Source: Heterobilharzia americana
Taxonomy: Eukaryota > Platyhelminthes > Trematoda > Strigeidida > Schistosomatidae
Reading direction: 5' to 3'
NCBI GenBank assembly: GCA_944470555.2
Contig: OX104127.1
Location: 96,682,708-96,746,707 of the forward strand
Length of the DNA stretch: 64,000 nt
Shown here: in pieces, positions 47,901 through 59,900 of the stretch
Numbering within the stretch: position 1 is the first letter of the stretch
Layout of the letters: each line of letters begins with the position of its first letter
Made by a program: the position numbers and the translations under genes
The notes under the pieces: generated by a model
The model's input: only the letters and a program-made list of their open reading frames with translations
What the model was told of the DNA's origin: nothing
Databases searched by the model: none

Positions 47901-50900
47901 TGAATATCGCACAGATGAGTGTTCACTAGGATACGGTCGAGAAAAGGGATTCTTATCCTATGGGTGAATGCTTTACCCAGATCTGCACGGGCATGAAAAC
48001 TGGTTGAGGAATCTGGAAAAGTTAGTTTTTCAGAGTTACCATACTGGTTAAGTGGGTTTAAGTAAATAACTACACTTGAGTTTTTAATGGATGTCTTAAA
48101 AATACAGTATGCGCTCATCACCCAAGATCCCAAAGTTTTGGCCAGCTAAGGTTGTTCTCTAATTTGATGAAGGGTACGAACACTTAAACTATGCTATGTA
48201 GTTAAGAGTGTAGTTTCACGAGGCCGATGAAGCAACTTAGAGGAGTCAATCAGTTACTATGGGCTGAATAGTTGCAAGACGTTAACGATGGTCTAGAATT
48301 ATTGGTGGAGAAATGGAAACAAAGTTCAGGGGCAGTCATAAAGTAAAAGCTTGAAGGTAATAAGAAGGGATTTCAGTGCCAACCGACAGTGGATTCCTAA
48401 GAATGGTCTTACCGATTTCGGCGCATGAACACAGAATAAACGTGACACCCGTTTGATGTTAATCACACACTGGAAATTAAACAGCCTTGTATTTTTCAGA
48501 GTAGGTAACGAACTAGTAATAAAAACATGATATAAGAAAATGTCGCTTACCAAATTGGATTTAGGATGAATGTTTCTGAAATTTTGCTTAGCAGTTTCAT
48601 CATTCAACTGCTTATCATTTTGTTCGAAGACTATAGAATGTAGGACTTCTTCTTGTATATTCGATACGTACTTCCCTCCTTTGGCGACGATATTCACTGA
48701 ACTGGTTGGTGACGCACCACTGAGTTCTTGGGATTCAATTGATTTGTGATCATTGTTGTTCATAATACCATTAGACTCCTCAACGCTATTGGGTGGGCCT
48801 GAATCAGTATTTGATGATACAGAGACATTACGACGTGAACAGCATTTGTGACAGTAACTCTTAGCATTGTGAAAACCATAAGTAGAGTGTCTTGATACTT
48901 GCTTCTTACTAATTATTTTAATTTCCTGTGCAGGAACAATATTTACATTCGGCTTTGTATTTGAATTCTGCCAGTTTTGTAACTCATTTTCACACGGTGG
49001 TGGTGATGGGGCTTCTACTTCATCTGGACAAGAGGAAGAATCAATGTCACTACCCAAATCACTGTTAATTCGATCAAAATATTCAGTTTCTGAAGCTGTT
49101 TGACCCTTGAGTATTAATGCACAAAGAAGGAAAACGAAAATAATCCCTTTCTTAAAAAACACCAAGATAAACACTTAAAGTTTTGAAAGAATGAGTAAAG
49201 ATATAAACTGTCATTTTTATGGGAACCTGGAATGTAAGTTTTGTGCTTGTTAAAAATTCTATGATGATTTGAGTTCGTGTGCTCCAGGACTCCAGCTTGA
49301 ATATGTCTTAACTGAGATATTTAGATTTAAGGAAATACTACCTATAAGGATGGGTTGCATATCCGAGTTGGTCTTACTCTTATGTGGCGATCGAAAGAAA
49401 TGGGTGGGATTAGAGATATGATCTGAGCTAGTTTCTCTTTCAGCTTAAACCACATTAATACATGCCAATAAACAGTATCTACATCAAAGCATTTCTGTAG
49501 ATTATATTTGAATATAGTACACCATGATGTGGTCTCAAACACGTTGAGCAAATTGTTTTCATTGATCAGTGCGCCTGAATTCCCAATAGGTTGCAGATTA
49601 CCAAAATAATGACCAGTAAATATTTTGGAAGCTTAGAGAATAAATGCAAGAATATAAATTTAATTTCAAATCTATCATTTTAACCTTAAAAATCTCAAAG
49701 CAACATTCAGTAGTGCATTCCACGTAGTGAAGATGGATAGGTAGCATTTTCAGATGGTTTACATACAACACAATTCATTTCACAGTAAGAAGTAATATAT
49801 TCAGAATGTAAAGCAGTCACTGTAATATGAGCAGGGTAGTCGGTTCTATATAATGGAGTCTACTAACTCTTAAACTAATCAAACACTTTAGTATCAAAAA
49901 GAAACAATAAAAACAGATTTTCAGTCAAAATAACTGACAAAAATCACCTATCACATATATACGAACGCACTTATAAAGTGAGAATTACTAAGGAGCCACA
50001 TTTCCTCGGTGAACCCAGTAAATCAATTACAAACCATTCAATAAAATGCTTCACATACTTAATCTGTTACACAGGTATATGGTGAAAACTCCTGCTTTTT
50101 ATCAATGAACAGTCTGCACGGAAATGACATTTACACTTGCAAAAAAATAATACGTACAAACAACCAAGGTTAATCTTAATTCAAACATAATTTATGTATC
50201 AGCAATCACAGTCATGTGTACTTCAAAAAACTACGAAATAACAAATCATTGACAATTTATTCACCTGCTACCTATCTACTTTGTGTATGCTTTACAAAAA
50301 TATTTCATCACATATACATTCAGTGTTGGCTAACCGTCAAAATAAAATGATAAACATTAAGTAAGACATCAGCAATGAATGCCTCTCCCTTCATTATGAT
50401 ATCACATGAATGAGATACCTACTGCCTGTATTTTAACGCATAACACATGGAAGCTGATAGAGGGGTTTATGTATTCGACTAACTACAGTTCATGACGCGA
50501 TTTAATACCGATAAAAAGGGTGTCATAAGACCTGTCGACAACAATAAACAGTGTGAAATTGGTTCACTGTGATCACATTTAGTAATGATTAGTAAATATA
50601 ACTGAAGTATAACGTTAAGACAAACTAAATACCCGTAAAACTCAGCACAATGGTGAATCTGTTTAGGTTGATATACTTCACAATAGCGCAGAAAACAAAA
50701 TCAAAACAAAAGGATATGTGAAGGGAAGGGAAACAAGAATTATAAACTAAAGGATATCCCCCTGCTTTTGATTTTATGAATGCATCTTGTCTGCAGAATG
50801 TGTTATCTTGAGTATCCAACTATTGACTAGTGGAATTTTGAGAAACTCTACTCTTGTAGCCCCCAAAGTGGCTTAAACCAATAATCAACTGATATTTTCC

Positions 50901-53900
50901 CAAATGACCATACTGAACTAAGCAATGCACATCAGGAAAGACGGTGCATGAATAAGAATAGCAAATGGTTCAAACACATCAGCCAGTGAGAGTCTACAAT
51001 ATCATCCTATCTACATTCCTTGTTCAAAGCGCTGAGAATAACGTTTAATATAAATGTAAATACAAACAGCTCCCAACCAATTGTTTTCAGTTTGATTTGT
51101 CGTCTCGAATTAACCTGTTCGCCGAACTTACGTAACCATATTGTGTGTAGATAAAAGAGCCTGATCAAAGTGAATGAATAAAAACCCCACGAATTCTCGA
51201 CATTCAGTCATTTTATGTGTGAATAAAATGAAGCTGAAGTCGGTAGCAGATAGAGAAGGGAAGTTTTCTGATCACTGAACCAGTGCGAATAAGGGGGTTT
51301 TTCACTCTAGTAACGGAATTGAGTCTCACTATTGCTGAAGCATTTTTTTCCCTTTCAAAATAGTAAACGCAGAATGAAAATGTATGGGGTGTTTAATCAT
51401 TGACAGAAGTGACAGTTTTTACACAGATGAAAAACCCAGGACATCGAAATAAAAGAAAGAATAATCAAGTAGTATTGTGATCCTATGTTCATAAAATTAC
51501 GACAAGAATAGCTCATATTTCAATAAAAATTGAATAGTAACACACTGTGTTTGCATCATCACTCAATCTACCAAGACTAAGGGACTTAGCAAGCATTGTT
51601 TCCTTCTACACAACAGCTTGATTGAAGAACCTTTAAGCAGGTACTAAGTTACACATTAGAATACTTTTGTGGGTGTTAGCAGAAGAAGGCGGAAGACTGC
51701 TATCTATTTCATATAAACTTCAAAAATAACCCTGTGACGCCAAATTATACTGTCAGAAAAACATGGCACAGAAAGAAAAGATTCAAACATATAGTGACTG
51801 TAAAAATTAAGATGACCTTACTCGTGTGTTCATGTTTGCATCGTGTGATTCACTTTTTGAGAGATAATGGGAACGGGAATATGTGTCATGGACAAAACCA
51901 CTTATTGGATCCAGATACTGATTCATATTTCTTCTAGGCTCATGAATTCCTGCACCTTGTGTACTACAATAAGATTTTCAAAAAACATGAGAAGGATGAA
52001 AACACAATTTCAAATCTGAAAAACAAATATTATCATGCAGTGAGTCTGAAAGGAGTCCACGTTTATAAATGAAATAAAGTAGAACAGACTAAAGCGGAGA
52101 GTAAAATTTCAACGACACTTATTCTAAGAAGGCATATTTCCCTCTCTCAGCATTTCAACTAGGAATGGTATGGAAACTGACTGCTTTTTTAATCACGCAA
52201 CGTAATACGACTTGTTGTGGTACTTATGCAAACTAGGGAAAAACAAGTGGACACTAGATTGCGTCAAAACCATAAGTGATGGTTCTTGATGAAATGTAAA
52301 CAGAATTATGACGAAGTTAAAATGATACGTAAGCTACGTTCTGACTTCATTGTAAATTCAGTGATTTTTTTAATAAAGCCGACTGATTAGAACTAACAAG
52401 TTATGTACACTAATAGAGGTTAGTGGTAGAGTCATCAAGTTAACACTGAGTAGCTTATGAACATTAGCTTTCGTCTCAATATATTCTGAGTCTGAAACAA
52501 AGCAGAATGGTGGTGGGGGAGGATTGTTTGAGAGAATGATAATATTACAGCAAAACACTCAGTATTAAATATGGTGTATAAATAAGCGTTAGAATCGGAT
52601 ATAAGTCTACTGATTTTGAGTATTATTTACTCCAATTCAGCAACGCATTAGTGATCGCAAACACAAACCCTTATCACATAAAAGATTTAATTTAGTCAGC
52701 ACATACAGGCTGATAACATCGTAGGCCCCAACTAATAACTGAAGGCTAGTCGTATTGGGTTAGTGAGAAACTCGAGTGATCAAAAAGACGGTCAAAACTC
52801 ATGACTCAAAAGTCAGAATATGAGTGCCTGAACCATAAAATAGTAAATAGTTTACCAGCTTGATTATTGTACAGAACGCATTCTGAATACGGAGTGTCAA
52901 GAGAGAATAAGATAAAAAGTCATTCCCAGGACTGGTGAATTGACTGCAGTGAATTGCAAGGTTTAACTACTGTGAAGTTCAAGGAAAAGAATTTTCTCAA
53001 AGAAGAAACATTGATATGATTATGAGCAATAATTGATGCTCGAAAAGAAATCAAGTAAATAATACTGTATTACTATGTGCCATATCAAATAAACAAATCT
53101 AATATGGAATTACACTCTACCACAGTGGTCAATTTTTACACTCATTATCTTTAGAGCTTAAACCAATGTTCATCAACATTGATTCTTATGAAAAATTGTA
53201 TAATTGACTACAAATTATATATTTTTTTGAATAGATCACAAAGACTGATAGTATATAAAACTAGAGTCCCCTTAAAGAGACAAACAGATAAATGTGGACC
53301 TCTAATATAAGTGAACTTCGAAGTCTGCATACACAACAGTAAGTCAAGAATTATTTTCTATTGAGTTGATCTAAGCAGCAAGAAGTCTTAACAAATTATA
53401 AAACACTTTGCTTCTCGACATTATCTACTCCAATTTCAATAGTTTGGCATCTAGATGAAATGAGAAGTAACAAAGTCTCAAGTGAGGATACGGTATAATT
53501 TTGCTGAAGAAAAGCGTACCTATTATCTAGTTTGTTTGGTGTCACTTCATGTCAAAAATCAAATACAAACTGAATTCATTTTTTCACAAATATCTGAATC
53601 CATAAAAAACCCCATATGAGACGCATTCGTCGTATGAACAAGAACATCATGAAATGTGCCAAAAACGTGTCTTAGTTACCGTGTAGTATTGGTGATAAAA
53701 AGGTTATCCTGAGAATACCGTAATATTATCATAATAACAGGTTTGATATGCTGAGCTCAGTATTAAAAGTTGACTCAGAAAAAGAAAACAAATACTTTCT
53801 TATTTTACATCATGTCAGCCTTGCTTTTACTTAAAGCGTTTTATAATTTCACTAATAACTACACCATTACAACCTATCTCAAGTATTTTACTATGACTAC

Positions 53901-56900
53901 ATCACCTGCTGTTAGATAGATTGCTCAGCATGAAAAATATTCTTAGGCATAAGGCAACTAATTTCATCAAAGTCTAAAACGAAAAGTTAAAGATAACATG
54001 TAGTGAAATTTTACCAATGCGAGCAAAACATATTCGAGACTGCATCACTAATAATATGGCATAATTACATGATGACCCACCAACGGCAACGCAAGCTTCT
54101 GCATAATGAAGACAATTCCAATTATCAGAAAAAAGAGTATAGTTGAGGGTTTAAGAAGTGAAAGTCTCAAAAGCCCATCTAACCAATTAGATAAACGACT
54201 GGAATTTATGAAGACGCACCAAAATAATTATTACACAATTTCAACATTTCTAACACTGATCCTAAAGATTTGGGCGAGTAAGACCTGATTGACAGAACCA
54301 AATACTTGTCTGCTAACTAGTACTCATCAGCATAACTTTCCAGACTAAAAGTTTGTTTCACAAAAAATAAGTATATTAAATTGGTGTCGCCTAAAATCAT
54401 TTTGTGTTGAATTTGCAGAGCTACAAGATACGTAACGACGGTCTGCACAATGATAGCAGTTACTACTTCGGGACATTTGGTAACATTGATAAACTTCGGA
54501 TAGAGATCCACATGTGTGTTGTGCTTTTATCATCGAAGATATGAAGGTCTTACTAGTTTTCGCTACTCAGAATCTTTTTAATATTAACCTTTTCACTTAT
54601 TTTAATATCTTCCTTTTTCCTTTGCTGTCAAACAGAAAGATCGACATATCAACTTAGAATCTTCCATACAAAAGCATCAGCTTAAGTTGTAAAAAAGACG
54701 TGGAGAGTGTGGTATTGAAGTTAACAAAAGCATATGAAGAGAAATAAAAAAAAATGTTCAAAATTTTGAAGATGAAAAATAGTGTGTAGTTGTTTACATT
54801 AACTATTGAAATTTATTACTGAGCCATGACAACAAAAGTCTACAACCACCCACCCCAATATTTTCAGAACCTAAAACGAGCAGCCTACTTTCTGAAAAAC
54901 TTATATTTGTAACATGGTTCGCCTGCATATTGCTCCCTACAACCTAATTCAACATAGCTTAGCACAGCACGTCAAAGTAGAAAGTGATTCGGCAAGCACA
55001 ACACATACCAAACTCAATTCAGATAGGGAAATAGTACAGTCCTATTGACTGATTAGTCCTCCTTGTATAGCATTCTACGGCTACCCTTAAAACTGCTCAC
55101 AAACTAATTACATCAAAAATAAGCAGTGCTGAGATAACATCTGCGGTTCACAACTGATGACCTATTCTTATACTCAGTTTTCAACAGTCAACTTCCAGAG
55201 CCATAACATAGTGGAATGCCTCAGTGAACCCGTTCTCGGCTCGGCACTTACATATCTCACCGACTACAAAGATGACTTGGACAGAAAGATAAAGAACAAA
55301 GGTGTGCACAAGTGCATGCATTCAAATAACCACATTTCACACCATTACGCGAACAACAAGCAGGTGAAGAGTGATATCAAAGCAGATAAAAGTGTGAAGG
55401 AGAAAATAATCATTAACAAAAACGTTCAACCTTTAGAAGACGTCAGAGAGTAAATACAACTCTGCCATCGTGACTGATCTTCATGCATGTCACCAACGAA
55501 CGCCAACAACTGAGTCTTATCGTCTTGACAACCCCAGTCAGGTAGTCTACACTTATCATCACGGCTCAAACCAACAGTCCGAGACTCAATGAACTGATGC
55601 CGCATCTTTGTCTGGATATCTTAAGCCTTCATCCAACATACTCATACATCTGCCAACATTGCAAATCCAGATACATGGTGGCTTCACGTGCACAAAACAT
55701 CCCCAGACAACTTCTGTACGTGAATATGAAAAAATTCGTGACTTATTTGCGTTCCTTACTGAATAGTCCACGCCTAACTTGCAGACTTCCAACAAGGCGG
55801 TCCCCAGATCAAGTGAGGCACAATGGGCTTGAACATGCAATCTCTTCAAACCAAATATTTCACATGACTACTTCTCAAAGTCCTGTAACAAAACAAAACG
55901 GACTACACTGCAGCATACTCGCCCCTTCACAGATTGTCAGACCTCTCAACAATTAGCGCCAAAGATGAAGCAGGTTGGCAAATCCTAAACGGGATTTCTG
56001 TATCCCAGCTAAATTCTTGTGAACAACAAGGAGGTCCAAGCTGATGCAACTTTACAAGAAAGGGAAGCAAACCACACATCCCAAAACTCCACTCCCTATC
56101 ATTAAAATGGGAGTAGTTGCAGATCAGTCCAGCATCGTCATCATCATCTTACATGTTACAAATGCCAGTAAAAAGCATTTACGTCTTACCTTTTGTCAAC
56201 GTCTTCACCCAGCAGGATAATATCATCTACATTCTCCAAGTCAATGAGATGCTCTCCGGGGAATAGACTGATCCCTCTGACGAAGTCAGACGTACCCTGG
56301 GTTATGTCCATTAGTACACATATGACGAAGTGAAACAAGAACGGTGAAAGTGGACATCCATGGCAGACACAATCAGTTGTCGTCATTTCACACGACGATT
56401 CCCTACAAGACATCACACGATTGTATGAGTTCGAGTGGACAGCTTTGATAACCATCAAATACTTCCTCAGTACTCCTTCACAGTTAGACACTGTCAAACA
56501 CCTCTCGGTAGGTAGGATCGAATACCACCTTCAGGCCAGGAACTAAGACGAATGTTGACCACCGGTAAGTATGCTTGTTTTTCACAACCTGCTAGAGGAT
56601 GAAGATCTGATCGAACACTCTCTTCTAAGAATGAAACCTGTCTGGTTTTCTCAAGTTTTCTGTTCTCCCGGTCCACTTAAGCGTCGGATAACTATGGACC
56701 CTAAGATTTTGGACATAATATTCGTCTTACTAGTTCCCCTATGGTTCTCACAGGAAGACTTCTCTCCCTTCTTATAGACTGGAATGATCAGCGAAGTAGA
56801 CCAGTCTGATGGCACTACCTCTGGTTTCAACCTAGTAACTTTGTCGCTCTAATCAGAAATTCCCTACCCCAATCCTTGGGAACTTGTGATGGTACATCAT

Positions 56901-59900
56901 CAGGTTCCGCTACTTTGAATCTTTCAAGGTTCGAAAAAGCTTTTTCAAATTCGACCCGCGCTGGAGGACTGACGTCTACGTTCCATTCAGATTCAGGCTG
57001 GATGTTGGGCAAAATAAGCGTTGCTATGAGTCGGTTGAACGAACCAGGCTTCAAAATGTCCGACCCAACTTTCTAACCATCTGTCATGAAAGGTTATCAG
57101 TGTCCCATCCTTTTCAGTAATGGTTTAACTAACCATTGGTTTCTTCTTCCCAGTATCCCTAGTAAACCTAAATAGTTGTTGGGTGTTACCTAACCCTGAT
57201 GCTTTCTCCATCTCTCTCATTCTCGCCACCGTCCACCGCTCACGATCATTGCAAAGACGTTTAGTCAATTTACGTTGAAGTTGCTTTCGGTTTTCATTGT
57301 GGTCCAGCTGTTGGTCCAACCGACTGCAATCAGTCTTTTCGCACCGATCAGTTCAGATGACATTGTGGAAACCCAATGACGTTTGCTAACCTTCGGATGT
57401 AGGTCACCAACTTTCTTTGTCGTTGTTCCTTAGGCCGATGATATAATTTGACAGATTTCAAATTGACCTTCAATATGAAACATAAGATTTCTCCAACATG
57501 CCTAGTACGGCCAAGCACTTCATACAAGTAAAACACGTAAACACCTGCATCACTTAATTCTCTCGGCTAGGATAGGCATTTATTTGAACAGTGAAACAAT
57601 CGTCTTATTGATGAAGCCTGACGCAAGATACAGTTTCCCACAAAAAAAGAGGTAAAGACAGTTGGTAACACAAATCCAAAAGTCAGCAAAAACCAGTCGA
57701 TTTGAACAACCTTACGCAAAATGACCCATAGAGGCTTAGTCCAGCTAGCTCTGATCATAATAAAGAGCGAAAGTTACTCAAAAGTCAATGGACTAAGACT
57801 CTTCGCAATGTTAGCGAGCAGCAAGTGGTACTAAAATCGAAAGATAAGGAGAAAGCCATAGTATTAGATAATACTTGTTATTTAATTAGGTTTATTTAAA
57901 AAAACTTGCAAGAAGAAGACGATGGTTATTGAGACCATCGTCAAAAACGTATTAGCCTCTGATATCCTCTCAGGATAGAGAGGTAAGATGCATTTTAACT
58001 AGTCACTCTTTAGTTGCGCACTGTCCAGGCCCAAACCCAGTTATAAATTCATCCATCTTTCAGCTCCCCTGGAAGCTGAAAAGGTTATCGGAAACCTGAC
58101 ATGATGCAGAGAAGCAGAATATGACGGTTTGTCATTAGAGGTTATCAAGGATGGAGGTAAAAGCTTACTGAACAGAGTAGCAGGGGTGCTAGCTCTTGTA
58201 CGGCAATCACAGTCACATCAAAATGGTCTAGAACGATGATAACTCCAGTTCACAGCAAAAGAAAAACATTTTCGCGTGACAACTAAAGATAAATCAGTTT
58301 GATTAATATCATCCCTAGGATCTAAAGTTTATGTTCATCCGACGCCTTGTTGAAACCTGAGACTAAATAACTCAAGAAAATCAGGCAATTCTCAGAACTG
58401 GACAAGGGTAAATCCATCAGAACTTTACCCTTCGAGAGGTTTTGAAACATAAGACTAGTCTATTTTTTACCTCCCTCTTCATACTCTTCATCCACTTGTG
58501 TCATTCATTTTCTACCCAACTTTTCTTTGTTTGCTGATGTGAAGTGAAGCTCCAACACACGTCAACCCCCATTAAAACCCCCAACATTTACGTACAAAAA
58601 CAGTCTTCAAACTGGTGGAAGTAATCTGCTTTCTAAAGCAGTTTAGATGAATTAAAAACGTATATTTCAACTGAATGACTTTTTCAAACATACTTAGTTG
58701 AAAAACAAATGAAATGGCAGTCAAAAAAGTCTTTTGTTGTAAGTTATATTGTGCTTTAACCTTTTTAAATAATTATCAAATAACCTCTTTCTGTTTTACC
58801 TGTATGTATGATTGACGGACCGTTAGGACAAAAAATGTGTATTAAGTTCAAATCATTGCAAACCCCATGACGATAAGTGGTTAGCAAATAAGAAACGCAG
58901 AGAAAAAACCGGTGTAAAAAGCAGTTTAAGTTTGGAATGACACAGAGCTAATAAGTAGGCTGTAGTGCAAATAATGTGTTAAATGATTAGAAAATAAGCT
59001 TTATAAGCTGATGAATTCCACCTAATTAGTTTACTACTAGCGGAATGAACAAGTCTGAAAATCAGTGACCAATTATCATGTTACAGAATAACTAATGTGA
59101 GGTCTTCTTTGATCGTAATGTTGATAGTCGAAGCGATGAAAACACTAAAATATTGTTTTTCATGATCAATATCATGAAGCAAGCGCTGAAGATGATACAC
59201 ATTTATATGGATTGACTATTATCAAATACCAACAGAAAGTGTGACGAAATCAACAACAAAATACCGAGAAGAGGAAAAATATGCAGCAGCATAGAAAGAC
59301 ATTACATTTCCGCAGTATCATCCAAAATGTAAAAAAATGAATTTCAAGTGCCTCGCAGACTAAAGTCACTCATTGTCTGAAAGTGTAAGTTCAACCCTAA
59401 TATCGCATACTCGTTGTCATTACATGAAAGCAATAATTCAACAGATACCGTAGATCAAATACTAAGTATCTCTATTCCAGCTTCCACTGTGAATGACCTT
59501 ATCAAAGATTTAATAGATGCAAAAAGGAAACACTAAACACACATTTAAGTGTTCCCTGAAAAGAATGCATCATCAGGCATTACAATATAACGCACAAAGT
59601 ATCTTAAATATACATAAAAAATCAACCCACATAAAAAAGATCATATAGTTGAGCTTGAAGAATTCCTGTTTAATTCGAAGGTAGTTTGGCAAAAACCATA
59701 CAATCATTTTAAAAACATACGTACTTTGTAATATTTGCAGTTGTTATCCGATTACTTGTATTTCCAAATGAAGAATCATCGTCGCAGCAATTGTAAAATA
59801 CTCTTTGAGAAGTTGACTTCAAACAACTTTTATTCGTAACAGTTGATCCAGAAATACGATGAATAGATGGTTTAAAATTCATATCCACATTTGTAAAAGA

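Larger units (their letters stand above)
40987..48550 (-). other. PHTF intron (7.6 kb) with the full-length LINE
   Basis: Holds SINE-like pieces at 42.4-43.1 kb, LINE copy D with target duplication (43978-47456) and a LINE endonuclease fragment (47460-48133). 40990-42400 and 43090-43970 show nothing recognisable. Confidence 0.75.
49106..59720 (-). other. PHTF intron (10.6 kb)
   Basis: Holds a possible RT scrap (49342-49600), a foldback half copy (53018-53118), an SR/Perere-like fragment (56186-57427) and an RT fragment (58060-58420). Frames at 55157-55453 and 55597-55956 on the plus strand have no recognised family. 49600-53000, 53120-55150 and 58430-59700 are AT-rich and empty to my eye. 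Confidence 0.7.

Noticed and set aside
48326..49174. A 282-residue minus-strand frame that starts with a signal-peptide-like sequence
   Set aside because: The hydrophobic start (49174-49106) is intron sequence before the acceptor at 49105, and the end (after 48551) runs past a GTAAGC donor. Only 48551-49105 is kept as exon.
57567..57758. Minus-strand hydrophobic frame (WTKPLWVILRKVVQIDWFLL) as the missing PHTF N-terminal membrane exon
   Set aside because: It lies downstream of the 59721 exon in transcription order, and similarity to the PHTF N-terminus is only superficial.
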